The notes under the pieces: generated by a model | What the model was told of the DNA's origin: nothing | Databases searched by the model: none | The model's input: the letters and a program-made list of their open reading frames with translations, nothing else | Made by a program: the position numbers and the translations under genes | Shown: one piece after another, positions 41,929 to 50,958 of the stretch | Numbering within the stretch: position 1 is the stretch's first letter | Layout: the number at the start of each line of letters is the position of its first letter | DNA from: Pseudomonadota bacterium | GTDB lineage: Bacteria; Pseudomonadota; Gammaproteobacteria; Steroidobacterales; Steroidobacteraceae | Direction: 5' to 3' | Assembly (NCBI GenBank): GCA_023417315.1 | Contig: JAEZFW010000060.1 | Coordinates: 9,477 to 73,476, forward strand | DNA length: 64,000 nt

Positions 41929-42816
41929 GTGAGCGTTCTGCAGCGCCGACGCACGCTCGCCATCGTCTGTTTGATCGGGCTGATGATCGTCTGGGGGAGT
42001 ACGTTCGTCATTACGAAGACGGCAGCTCGGGACATTCCACCCCTGACACTCGCAGCACTTCGTTTTGTGATCGCGACGATCGTGCTTGCCCCACTCGCGC
42101 TGAAGCGCGGCGGCTTGACGCGATTGCCGCGCCCGATTCCATGGCGTGCACTTCTACTCATGGCGCTCACAGGCATCGCGGTCTTCGCCGTGACCTTCAA
42201 CTATGCGCTCGTTCAGGGATCGGCCACGCAGGGCGCGATGATCTACGCGCTCGTGCCTGCTGCTGTCGCGCTCGCAGCCTTCTGGTTCCTGAAGGAGAAA
42301 CCTTCCAAGCGGCGCGTGGTAGGCATCGTACTATCCATCCTCGGCGTTGTTCTCGTGGCACTCGGTGGTGAAAGCAGCCTCGCCGCACCGCGTCCCGTTC
42401 TCGGAGCATTGTGGATGTTGGGCGCTGTTGCGGCGTGGACCTCATATACAGTGATCACGAAACGATGGGCCGCGGTGGATTCCGTGGTGATGATCACGAT
42501 CGTCTCGGCGCTGGGCGCCGCGATGCTCATACCGTTGGCCGCGCTCGAGCTCCTCGCAGTACCGACATTCTCGCCGTCTATCGATGCTTGGAGCGGCGCG
42601 CTGTTCTTAGGGATTGCCGCCTCTGCCCTCGCATACCTCGCATATGCGTTCGCATTGCGAGAGCTCGATGCCACGGTGGTCGGCGTTTACACGAATCTCA
42701 ATCCGGTCGTCGGCGTCGTGACCGCAGTGCTATTTCTCGGAGAGACGCTGTACGCCGGGCAAGTCGTCGGCGGACTCGTCGCATTCCTTGGGATGTGGCT
42801 AGCCTCACGCGAGTGA
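41929..42816 (+). CDS. EamA/DMT-superfamily transporter
   Basis: A 295-residue protein with ten predicted membrane helices in two EamA halves. The GSTFVITKTA motif in helix 1, AALRFVIA, GVVLVALGGE and ELDATVVGVYTNLNPVVGVVTAVLFLGETL in the second half are typical. The family exports amino acids or metabolites, substrate not predictable. Start is GTG 41929 with AGG-type Shine-Dalgarno a few bases upstream; translation begins 32 bases after the NIPSNAP stop. Confidence 0.9.
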   Translation: MSVLQRRRTLAIVCLIGLMIVWGSTFVITKTAARDIPPLTLAALRFVIATIVLAPLALKRGGLTRLPRPIPWRALLLMALTGIAVFAVTFNYALVQGSATQGAMIYALVPAAVALAAFWFLKEKPSKRRVVGIVLSILGVVLVALGGESSLAAPRPVLGALWMLGAVAAWTSYTVITKRWAAVDSVVMITIVSALGAAMLIPLAALELLAVPTFSPSIDAWSGALFLGIAASALAYLAYAFALRELDATVVGVYTNLNPVVGVVTAVLFLGETLYAGQVVGGLVAFLGMWLASRE

Positions 42817-42973
42817 GTCTTGCTCATCAGGGGTGCGATGCGCCCTCTGCGTACCGCAGTCGACAGCAGCTCGCCTCCTCGGAGGTCTCATCTTTTTGCT
42901 GATGCGTCCGTCCTATGGCTCATGGCGCAGCGGCATGACATGCTTGGCCAATTCCAATGATTAGGAGCATCGC

Positions 42974-44464
42974 GTGGCAGAGCTCGTACGCGAATTGAAC
43001 GGTCTGATCTGGAGTCCGGCACTCATCTATCTGTGCCTGGGTGCGGGGTTGTATTTCACGATCCGCACCCGCTTCATGCAGATCCGCGGCGTCCGCGAGA
43101 TGGTTCGGCTCATGATCGCGGGGCAAACATCCGCCGCGGGCATCTCATCATTTCAGGCGCTCGCCATGTCGCTCTCTGGCCGTATCGGCATCGGCAACAT
43201 CGCGGGCGTGGCCACTGCGATCACTGCAGGCGGGCCGGGGGCCGTTTTCTGGATGTGGGTGATGGCGCTGCTTGGAGCTGCAACGTCCTACATCGAGTGC
43301 ACGCTCGCTCAAATCTATAAGCAGAAAGACGATCACGGACACTATCGCGGCGGGCCGGCGTACTACATCGAAAAGGCGATGGGGCAAAAGTGGTATGCAA
43401 TTGCGTTCGCCGTTGCAACCGTGTTGGGCACGGGCTTACTTCTTCCCGGTGTTCAAGCGAACGGTATCGCCGTTAGCATACACAATGCGTGGGGCGTGCC
43501 GACTTGGGTGACTGCAATTGCAATCGTTGCTCTGCTCGCCGTCATCATCGTCGGCGGCGTGCGGCGCATCGCGACGTTCGCGGAGATCGTCGTCCCGTTT
43601 ATGGCGGTCGGCTACCTGCTCATGGCGATCGTGATTCTCGCCGTGAATATCGATCAGGTGCCTGCGATGTTCGCGCTCATCTTAGACAATGCACTGAACC
43701 CTCAATCACCCTTCGGCGCGATTCTCGGTTTGGCGGTGCAATGGGGCGTCAAGCGCGGCATCTACTCGAACGAAGCGGGCCAAGGCACCGGGCCTCACGC
43801 AGCGGCGGCTGCGGAAGTTTCACATCCGGCCAAGCAAGGATACGTTCAAGCGTTCTCGATCTACGTCGACACGCTGCTCGTGTGCTCGTGCACGGCATTC
43901 ATGATCCTGAGCACGGGCAAGTACAACGTTGCAAATCCAGCTGGTGGTTTCTTCGTCGAGAACGTGCCCGGCCTCGAGACGGGCCCGGCGTACACGCAGG
44001 CAGCGGTCGAGTCAGTCTTCTCAGGCTTGGGCTCGAGCTTTATCGCGCTCGCACTCATGTTCTTTGCATTCACCACGATCGTTGCGTACTACTACATGGC
44101 GGAAACGAATGTCGAATACATCGCCCGCAACAAAGCTCCGCGTTGGTCCCTGATGTTGCTCAAGCTCGGCATGATGATCGCCGTCGGCTTCGGTGCAATT
44201 CGGAGCGCGCAAGTCGCATGGGATCTCGGAGATGTGGGTGTCGGCTTGATGGCTTGGCTCAACATCATTGCCATTCTCATCATTCAAAAACCCGCACTGC
44301 TCGCATTGAAGGATTACGAAGCACAGAAGCGCGCGGGATTGGACCCCACCTTCGATGCCGACAAGCTCGGCATCAAGAACGCGGACATGTGGAAAGAAAT
44401 CGGGCACAAGGGAGCGAAACCCACTGTGCCGCCGGCGCCCGCTGGCGTAACGGAAACGCTGTAG
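42974..44464 (+). CDS. Alanine/glycine:cation symporter (AGCS)
   Basis: A 496-residue Na+-coupled amino-acid symporter with about eleven helices. AGCS signature sequences are visible: SLSGRIGIGNIAGVATAITAGGPGAVFWMW (G-rich helix carrying the transport path), SYIECTLAQIYK, GHYRGGPAYYIEKAMG, and GVKRGIYSNEAGQGTGPHAAAAA. Alanine or glycine uptake is the usual function. The start is GTG 42974 with AGGAG 6-7 bases upstream. A nested hairpin follows the stop at 44478. Confidence 0.93.
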   Translation: MAELVRELNGLIWSPALIYLCLGAGLYFTIRTRFMQIRGVREMVRLMIAGQTSAAGISSFQALAMSLSGRIGIGNIAGVATAITAGGPGAVFWMWVMALLGAATSYIECTLAQIYKQKDDHGHYRGGPAYYIEKAMGQKWYAIAFAVATVLGTGLLLPGVQANGIAVSIHNAWGVPTWVTAIAIVALLAVIIVGGVRRIATFAEIVVPFMAVGYLLMAIVILAVNIDQVPAMFALILDNALNPQSPFGAILGLAVQWGVKRGIYSNEAGQGTGPHAAAAAEVSHPAKQGYVQAFSIYVDTLLVCSCTAFMILSTGKYNVANPAGGFFVENVPGLETGPAYTQAAVESVFSGLGSSFIALALMFFAFTTIVAYYYMAETNVEYIARNKAPRWSLMLLKLGMMIAVGFGAIRSAQVAWDLGDVGVGLMAWLNIIAILIIQKPALLALKDYEAQKRAGLDPTFDADKLGIKNADMWKEIGHKGAKPTVPPAPAGVTETL

Positions 44465-44477
44465 GCCAAAGAGCCTG

Positions 44478-44511
44478 CCGGGCAATCGGGAATGTTTCCC
44501 GGTTTGCCCGG
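44478..44511 (+). terminator. Nested hairpin 3' of the AGCS gene
   Basis: CCGGGCAA (44478-44485) pairs with TTGCCCGG (44504-44511); inside, CGGGAA (44487-44492) pairs with TTCCCG (44496-44501). The two stems stack, giving a stable structure 14 bases after the stop, but no T run follows. Confidence 0.55.
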
Positions 44512-44588
44512 GAATAACTCCCTGGACTTCGACTGGCTCGGCACGAAAGCTTGAGCGCTGGGCACCCCCGGTTTAGGTCATCTCGCTC

Positions 44589-45686
44589 ATGAAGCATCGA
44601 ACTTTTCGTATCAGCACACTTCTCGCTTGCGCCCTCTTATCTCTTGGAGCCTGCAGTAAAGAAGAGTCTGCAGCAGTCGATTCGACGTCCGCTGCACCTT
44701 CGCGCGCGGCGCGAGAGGCATCATCAGGTCCTTCGTATCGGGTCTATGTGACGAACGAACGCTCCGGTGACCTAAGCGTGATCGACGGTCGAACTCACGA
44801 AGTTGTTGCGACCGTGCCCCTCGGCAAGCGCCCGCGCGGTATCCAAGTGAGCCCCGATCGCACGCAATTGTTCATCGCGCTCAGCGGCTCGCCGATCGCA
44901 GGTCCCGGCGTGGACGAAAGCACGCTTCCGCCTGCAGATCCTTCCGCTGATGGCATCGGCGTCGTTGATATCGCGTCGTTGAAGCTGTTACGCATCATCC
45001 GGGGCGTCTCGGATCCCGAGCAAATGGTCGTGAGCAACGACGGCAAGCACCTGTATATCGCGAGTGAAGATACGGGCACCGCTGTCGTAGTCGAGGTGGC
45101 GAGCGGAAGAACGGTCGCCACCCAGGAGGTCGGCGGCGAACCCGAAGGCGTCGGCATCAGTCCCGATGGGCGCTTCGTTTATATGACCTCGGAAGAAGAC
45201 CACCAGGTCTCCGTCATCGACACGACCTCGAATCAGGTCATCAAACAGTTCTCCGTCGGCAAGCGACCGCGTCAAGCGGCATTCTCCTCCGATGGCGCTC
45301 GCGCGTATGTGACGGGCGAGATTGACGGCACGGTAGCCGTCGTGGATGCGACCGAGCACAAGGTGGTTCACACGATTCAACTGACAGGTGAAATGGTGCG
45401 GCCGATGGAAGTCGATGTGTCGCTTGACGATCGCGTGATCTACGTGACGACAGGTCGAGGCCGCACGCTCGTCGAGATCGACAACAAGACGTACGAACCG
45501 TTGCGACAAGTCACGCTCGGCACGCGCCCTTGGGGTCTTGCCATCAGCCCGGATGGCAAGACCCTCTACACTGCGAATGGCCCTTCGAACGACGTCAGTG
45601 TCGTCGACAGCGAATCGTTTGCTGTCGTTGCGACCGTGTCCGTCGGCGACTCGCCGTGGGGTGTCGTGACGGTCGCATCCGAATGA
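44589..45686 (+). CDS. YVTN beta-propeller lipoprotein
   Basis: A 365-residue predicted lipoprotein (signal ends at LSLGACS). The rest is a seven-bladed propeller with repeated YVTN-type motifs: SGDLSVIDGRTHEVVATVPLG, SPDRTQLFIALSG, SNDGKHLYIASED, SPDGRFVYMTSEED, SSDGARAYVTGEIDG and SPDGKTLYTANGPS. Such proteins bind cargo or serve as electron-transfer partners of nearby heme enzymes. The diheme peroxidase-like gene lies just 5 bases away but convergent, so cooperation is only an inference. Confidence 0.9.
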   Translation: MKHRTFRISTLLACALLSLGACSKEESAAVDSTSAAPSRAAREASSGPSYRVYVTNERSGDLSVIDGRTHEVVATVPLGKRPRGIQVSPDRTQLFIALSGSPIAGPGVDESTLPPADPSADGIGVVDIASLKLLRIIRGVSDPEQMVVSNDGKHLYIASEDTGTAVVVEVASGRTVATQEVGGEPEGVGISPDGRFVYMTSEEDHQVSVIDTTSNQVIKQFSVGKRPRQAAFSSDGARAYVTGEIDGTVAVVDATEHKVVHTIQLTGEMVRPMEVDVSLDDRVIYVTTGRGRTLVEIDNKTYEPLRQVTLGTRPWGLAISPDGKTLYTANGPSNDVSVVDSESFAVVATVSVGDSPWGVVTVASE

Positions 45687-45691
45687 CCCAC

Positions 45692-46996
45692 TCACAGCCG
45701 CCGCAGGTATGCGAGCAGAGCCGGCACTTCTTCGGGCCGCGGCTGACGATCCCAGTTCACTCCATCGGTCGAAGCCACGGGCAGCACCACATTCGGCGGT
45801 GCAGTCGCTCTGACGAAGTTGAAGAACTCGATGTAGTGCTGCACGACCTCTTCGAGCGTCGCCGCGCTATTGTTGTGGAAGTAAGGCGCCGTGTTTCGAA
45901 TACCGCGCAGCCCGGGAACGTCCAGCTTGTTCCAATCATCCGCCGGTGGCGGCCCGCCGACGAACCCTGTGTGAAGCGCCCGACCCGGATCCGAGCTCGT
46001 GCGACGAATGCGCTGGCCAGTCGCTAGCGTGATCTCGTACGTGCGAGCATTGCGCTCGAGACGCTCTGGACAGGGCGCGAAGGAGAAGCGCGCGGGGACT
46101 GCGGTGTCGACGGGGCGCGGGCATTGCGTGGATATATCGCCGAACCGAAACGGAATCGGAGCCTGAGTCAGCGTTTGGCCCGGCCCGCCGTGACATTGAG
46201 CGCATGCGCGCACGAATACCTCCTTGCCACGCTTCTCGAGGCGGTTGAGCTTCGGATCCGGATCAGGCAAGTCGCTCTTGCCGGCCCGTACCGCATCGGC
46301 AAGCGCACGCACGCGATGATTGGTGAACAAGACCCGCTGAAAAGCCGCTAGATCATCGAGCATCTGTCGAGGAACGGCGCGCTGCGCCTGCGCGTGAGTC
46401 GTCAATGCCGCAAGGGCTTGTTCCTGCAACGTCGTAAACCGCGCATCGAGCTGATACCCGCCTGTCTCGCCCGGGCCGCGGGGCCAAGGATTCAACCCGT
46501 CCGGCCCAGTGAGCGCGACGTCGTTGACCGTTGGCACCGCACGCCAAATGTCGACATCGATATCATCCGAAGGCTGCTGCGTGTGCGGATCGACGAGCTT
46601 GATGTTGGGCGGCAGCGTGAAGGTCACTCTCACGAGGCCGTTGCGCCGCAGATTGCTGAAATCGCTCGCCTGCTCACCGTTGATTCGAAAATCATCGGCA
46701 TCGATCGCCCGAAACAAGGGATCGTCAGCCGCGGGGTTGTGCCGCTTTCGCACTTGCAGCAGCCGGTATCGGCGCTCGACGCTCGCCGGCGAAAGCTGGA
46801 ATTGATCGGTCGGCATGTGGCAGTCGGCACAGGCCCGCCCATTCGCGTCCAGCCCCACCAGTTTCCTATCGAGGAAAGCAGTCAGCCCACGGGCCACCGC
46901 ATCGCATCGTTCACCGCCACACTGGGCGTCGGACGCTAACGCGGGGTACGCTAGGCAGACCAAGACAGCTAATCCACACGAGGAACGGATTCTCAT
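45692..46996 (-). CDS. Diheme cytochrome c peroxidase-like protein
   Basis: A 434-residue periplasmic protein with signal peptide SCGLAVLVCLAYPALA and two c-type heme motifs, ACADCH near residue 55 and ACAQCH near residue 263. The body fits the di-heme peroxidase (MauG/CcpA-like) family, with the conserved DVPGLRGIRNTAPYFHN region at the end, and EEVVQHY. It can oxidise partners with H2O2 or modify substrates; which one is unknown. I chose ATG 46996, with GGAG about 8 bases upstream; the open frame extends 34 residues to 47098. Divergent from the CadC-like regulator. Confidence 0.87.
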   Translation of the reverse strand: MRIRSSCGLAVLVCLAYPALASDAQCGGERCDAVARGLTAFLDRKLVGLDANGRACADCHMPTDQFQLSPASVERRYRLLQVRKRHNPAADDPLFRAIDADDFRINGEQASDFSNLRRNGLVRVTFTLPPNIKLVDPHTQQPSDDIDVDIWRAVPTVNDVALTGPDGLNPWPRGPGETGGYQLDARFTTLQEQALAALTTHAQAQRAVPRQMLDDLAAFQRVLFTNHRVRALADAVRAGKSDLPDPDPKLNRLEKRGKEVFVRACAQCHGGPGQTLTQAPIPFRFGDISTQCPRPVDTAVPARFSFAPCPERLERNARTYEITLATGQRIRRTSSDPGRALHTGFVGGPPPADDWNKLDVPGLRGIRNTAPYFHNNSAATLEEVVQHYIEFFNFVRATAPPNVVLPVASTDGVNWDRQPRPEEVPALLAYLRRL

Positions 46997-47101
46997 GACC
47001 GACTCCAATGCAGATAAAAGGAGCGGCCAATGTCCATTCGCGATCGCGCGAAGTCTTGCTTCGTGCCATGACAAATCGTGAATTGTTCTGAAGCGCACGT
47101 G

Positions 47102-49015
47102 ATGTGGCGGTTCGGTGACTTCGTTTTGGATGTTCGTCAGCGGCGGTTGTTACGGCTGCCGAATGGCGAACCTATCCCACTGACAGCGAAGGTGTTCGAC
47201 ACACTGCAATACTTCGTCGAGCACCCTGGAATGCTGCTCGAAAAAGACACGTTGCTGCAGGCGATTTGGCCGGACGTCATCGTCGAAGAAAACAGTCTGA
47301 CGCAGAACGTTTCCACCTTGCGCCAGGTGTTGGGCGAGGCGCGCGGCGAGCATCGGTACATCGTGACGGTGCCGAGGAGAGGCTATCGATTCGTGGCGGA
47401 CGTCACCTCCATCGACCTGCGGCCCACGCAAGCGCAGCAAGTGCAACCCGCTGTGCCAGAGACTCGTGCACCCGAACCGAGTACCGGACGCTCGATCGAT
47501 CCCGCCATGGGTGAGTCTCCACGGAGACGGAAGTCGAACGTTCTGCTGTGGGTCGCGGTGGTAGTCGGCATCGCGCTCGCGGCCTTAGTCGCATATCTGT
47601 TTTCGCGCTCGGGCTCTGAGCTGTCGACAGCTCAGCCCCGGCAGATCGCGGTGCTCCCATTCAAACCGCTCGTTCCTTCCGACCGGGATGAGTCGCTCGA
47701 GCTCGGCATGACCGAATCGTTGATCGCCAGGCTGAGCGCACAGGAGGGCATCGTGGCGCGGCCACTGAGCTCGGTGCGGCGGTTCGCCAACACCGATCAA
47801 GATCCGCTCTCTGCGGGCCGCGAGCTGAACGTCGACTCCGTGCTCGACAGCTCGCTCCAGCTCCGGGACGGACGTATTCGGGTTTCTGCACGCTTGCTGC
47901 GGGTAGCCGATGGTCGGCAGCTGTGGGCACAAAGTTTCGATCAAGATCTCGCGGGCATCTTCGAGACGCAGGACGCGATCGCAGAGAAAGTCAGTCAAGC
48001 TCTTTCCGTGCAGCTGTCTTCGAGCTCGCGGCATGCGACCGAGGATCCTGAGGCGTTCTTGCTTTACGCCAACGGCAGGCTTGCATGTAGCCGACTCAAT
48101 GAGGCCAGCCTGCTGCAAGCGATCGAATACTTCGAGAAGGCGATCGAACGCGACCCGAGATATACCCTCGCCTACGCAGCTCTGGCCGATTGCTATGCCT
48201 TTCTCGGTGTGTTCGGAATGCGCGCCCCGCACGACGTTTTTCCGCAAGCCCGCCGCGCCGCCGGACAGGCGCTGGCCATCGATCCGCATGCCGCGGCCGT
48301 TCACGCGACACTCGGTCACATCAAGATCCAGTACGACCTCGATTGGGCCGGCGGTTTAGCGGCCTACGCGCGTGCCATCTCGCTTGATCCCGACTACGCG
48401 CGTACCTATCACTACCTCGGTCTAGCGTACGCCATGCACGGCGACACCGCCGTTGCAATCGAACAGTTCCGCCGCGCACAGCAGTTGGAACCGCTCTACA
48501 TCGCTCCTCGCGCAGCCCATGGAATGGTGCTGGTGTATGCGCGACGTCATGCGGAAGCCATCGCACAGCTTCGCGAGACCTTGGCGTTGGATGAGCGCGC
48601 AGACAACGCTCGAACTTATCTCGGGCGGGCGTACATGCATAGCGGCGACTACGACCGAGCGCTCGCGGAGTTCCGCAAACGACGATCGCTCGCCCCTGGA
48701 AGCTACGGCGATATTCCTCAGGCGCTAGCTTTAGCGGGCCGGCACTCTGAAGCGCGAGCCGAGCTCGAGCGCCTGTTGGAACTATCGAAGGAGCGCCACG
48801 TGCAAGCGCTCGATATCGCGACGGTGTACGCAAGCCTAGACGAGAAGGAGCTTGCTCTTGAGTGGCTGGATCGCGCTTTTCAGGATCGTTCGACGAATCT
48901 CGGCTTCCTCGCTCAGGATCCGACATTCGATGCGTTCCGCGAAGAGCCGAGATTCGTGGCTCTCATTCAACGAATCGGCGTGCAGGCGCGCTGGCCTAGC
49001 ACCGAGCGGCGCTGA
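47102..49015 (+). CDS. CadC-like transmembrane regulator with TPR repeats
   Basis: About 637 residues. Residues 1-100 form an OmpR-type winged helix (FGDFVLDVRQRRLLRLPNG, TALKVFDTLQYFVEHPG-like, SLTQNVSTLRQVLG, VPRRGYRFVADV). After a linker, one membrane helix (VLLWVAVVVGIALAALVAYLF, about 145-165) separates it from the periplasmic part, which has a FlgO-like PRQIAVLPF segment and then several TPR repeats (DPRYTLAYAALADCYAFLG, DPHAAAVHATLG, DPDYARTYHYLGLAYAM). Such regulators sense envelope or external signals and bind DNA while membrane-bound. The start is uncertain: ATG 47102, GTG 47099 or GTG 47078. Confidence 0.88.
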   Translation: MWRFGDFVLDVRQRRLLRLPNGEPIPLTAKVFDTLQYFVEHPGMLLEKDTLLQAIWPDVIVEENSLTQNVSTLRQVLGEARGEHRYIVTVPRRGYRFVADVTSIDLRPTQAQQVQPAVPETRAPEPSTGRSIDPAMGESPRRRKSNVLLWVAVVVGIALAALVAYLFSRSGSELSTAQPRQIAVLPFKPLVPSDRDESLELGMTESLIARLSAQEGIVARPLSSVRRFANTDQDPLSAGRELNVDSVLDSSLQLRDGRIRVSARLLRVADGRQLWAQSFDQDLAGIFETQDAIAEKVSQALSVQLSSSSRHATEDPEAFLLYANGRLACSRLNEASLLQAIEYFEKAIERDPRYTLAYAALADCYAFLGVFGMRAPHDVFPQARRAAGQALAIDPHAAAVHATLGHIKIQYDLDWAGGLAAYARAISLDPDYARTYHYLGLAYAMHGDTAVAIEQFRRAQQLEPLYIAPRAAHGMVLVYARRHAEAIAQLRETLALDERADNARTYLGRAYMHSGDYDRALAEFRKRRSLAPGSYGDIPQALALAGRHSEARAELERLLELSKERHVQALDIATVYASLDEKELALEWLDRAFQDRSTNLGFLAQDPTFDAFREEPRFVALIQRIGVQARWPSTERR

Positions 49016-49220
49016 ACCATCAATGATCAGATCGGCGAAGGGGCAGACGCGCTTAGCGAGCAAGACGAGACACTACTGCGTAGCTCAAGCGTCGGAGAAT
49101 TTTACGTGACGCAACCCGAGCGCGAGGGCGATGCTTCGCAACTGGTTTATATCGTTGTGTATTGCGTTATGTGGCATGTTCATTGCTAATCCTTCGAGCA
49201 GGAACCTCGGAGGACTGAGC

Positions 49221-50357
49221 ATGTCAGGTTACTTACGGAAGAGTCTGCTCGCAGTAGCAGGCGCAACGATCGGAGCCGTCAGCGCGAATGCGACGGTCAC
49301 TTACGGCGGCGGTGGGACATACGCTGTCAGCTCTCCCATCAATGACAACATCGACATCATCGAGGGCGCGCACGTCGCACTCGAGTCGGGCGGGTCCGTC
49401 ACCGGTGTTTCGGAAACAGATTTTTTCCTGCGCGGAGCCGCTAACGTCAGAAGCGGAACGCTCTCTGCGAATGGCAATGCGCGCATCGATGCAGGCGCGA
49501 ATCAGTACGCCTTGAATATCTTCGGTACAACAGTCCGGCTGCAGGATCAGGCTCGGGTAACAGGCAACGTCTACAGTGCGTACTATCCCGGCGCACAGCT
49601 CGAGATGAGTGGACGGTCGGTGATCGACGGCGATCTCGAATATGCTGGCCGCATTCGCATGCACGACCAAGCGGCGATCCTCGGCAACATCAACTACAAC
49701 GGCGATTACGAACTAAACATGTACGGCGGCGCCATCGCCGGCACTGCGCACATGCACGGGATCAATGGTGGCTATGCGATCAACATGCACGGCGGCGCCA
49801 TCCTGGGTGGCGTCGATGCGTGGAATTCCTATGCGGTCGCCATGCAGATGACTGGTGGCTACATCGGCAATGGGTTGTTGGTGGAAGACTGGGCATCGAT
49901 TCAAGGCGAGATTCGCGGCGGACAGATCGATGGCGGTATCACAATCGATACGAATGGGTTCTCACCGACCAGTCACCTGATCTTGTCCGGCGGCCAATTC
50001 AACGCAAATGCGGCCGACTACCTTTTGACGTTCTCCGACGCGAACACCTGGAGCGATAGCCCTTACTCGACACTCGAAATCTGGGGCGGCCAGTTCGGCT
50101 ACGCCGGGTCTGGGCTCGGTCTCTACATCGACAATCTCGTGAACTTCGACATTCACGGCCGTGACCTCGTGTACACGGAAGGGTGGCTCACCGGCTATCT
50201 GCTCGATGGAAGCTGGTTCAGCAACGCGCTGACGTTCGGCGATACGTGGCGCGGTACTTTCACGATTCACAATGTGCCCGAGCCCGCGACGACTACGCTC
50301 TTCCTGACCGCAGTGTTGGGAGTGGTCGCGTTCCGTCGTCGCTCACGCGCCAGCTAG
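49221..50357 (+). CDS. PEP-CTERM sorted beta-helix protein
   Basis: A 378-residue exported protein with signal peptide (LLAVAGATIGAVSANA) and a repetitive, Gly/Asn/Tyr-rich body. The repeated GG-A-I / MHGGAI and MSGRSVIDGDLEYAG units suggest a right-handed beta-helix. The region from about residue 295 carries LEIWGGQFGYAG and FGDTWRGTFTIHN before the PEP-CTERM signal: VPEPATTTLFLTAV then FRRRS. This second PEP-CTERM protein supports an exosortase system in the genome. ATG 49221 has GGAGG 7 bases upstream. It follows the CadC-like regulator in the same direction. Confidence 0.85.
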   Translation: MSGYLRKSLLAVAGATIGAVSANATVTYGGGGTYAVSSPINDNIDIIEGAHVALESGGSVTGVSETDFFLRGAANVRSGTLSANGNARIDAGANQYALNIFGTTVRLQDQARVTGNVYSAYYPGAQLEMSGRSVIDGDLEYAGRIRMHDQAAILGNINYNGDYELNMYGGAIAGTAHMHGINGGYAINMHGGAILGGVDAWNSYAVAMQMTGGYIGNGLLVEDWASIQGEIRGGQIDGGITIDTNGFSPTSHLILSGGQFNANAADYLLTFSDANTWSDSPYSTLEIWGGQFGYAGSGLGLYIDNLVNFDIHGRDLVYTEGWLTGYLLDGSWFSNALTFGDTWRGTFTIHNVPEPATTTLFLTAVLGVVAFRRRSRAS

Positions 50358-50439
50358 GTACAGTGAGTTAGGTGATCACGTGGCGCACCGAAGGTGGCGC
50401 CGCGTGAGTATTCCGTCGTTCAACTCGCGCTCGAGCGCA

Positions 50440-50835
50440 TCAAGCGCTGGCGGCCACACGATCTACGGGAAGCGCGATCACCTCTGCGACTGGCTTCGCC
50501 TCGGTCTCTTGTGCAGGCAGTGTCGATGTGACGACCTGCGTACTGACGTGCGGAATCGGATCGTGGCCGTGCAGATGTTGTCCGGTGTTCACGAGCCAGC
50601 GTTCGATGTGGCGCCGAAAGCGTTCGATCGCTCTTTGACGAAATACGATCAACCCCGTGCCCTCGTACATCTGCTCCTGCGCCGGGGTGATGTGATACCA
50701 CCATTGCAGCCGATGAAGGCGCTCGCCGCTGAAGTACGGCAGCGAGATCGAAAACCGGCGGCCTCGATGAGTAGGCTCTGTTTCGGCGAAAGCGAAGTAG
50801 TCTTCGAGTGCGCGCGGCAGTTCGATGAGTGCCAT
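50440..50835 (-). CDS. Hypothetical protein, about 131 aa
   Basis: A soluble protein starting MALIELPRALEDYFAFAETEP. The core HRGRRFSISLPYFSGERLHRLQWWYHI and MYEGTGLIVFRQRAIERFRRHIERWL is rich in aromatic and basic residues, and the C-terminus is low complexity. I recognise no family. The start is uncertain: ATG 50835 lacks a clear Shine-Dalgarno; TTG codons at 50892 and 50907 would add up to 24 residues. Confidence 0.55.
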   Translation of the reverse strand: MALIELPRALEDYFAFAETEPTHRGRRFSISLPYFSGERLHRLQWWYHITPAQEQMYEGTGLIVFRQRAIERFRRHIERWLVNTGQHLHGHDPIPHVSTQVVTSTLPAQETEAKPVAEVIALPVDRVAASA

Positions 50836-50958
50836 CCGGTCACGGGGAATCGTTAGGAGGACGGACCGATCATACTCATTGCACTGTAAATCTTCCAAGG
50901 GTGGCAAGGTGAATTTTCGGTGGCAACGCGGCGTCCGCGAGGATGCTTTCCTCCGACT

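Noticed and set aside
42817..42973. Glycine riboswitch before the AGCS transporter
   Set aside because: The gap is short and none of the conserved glycine-aptamer core sequences could be found.
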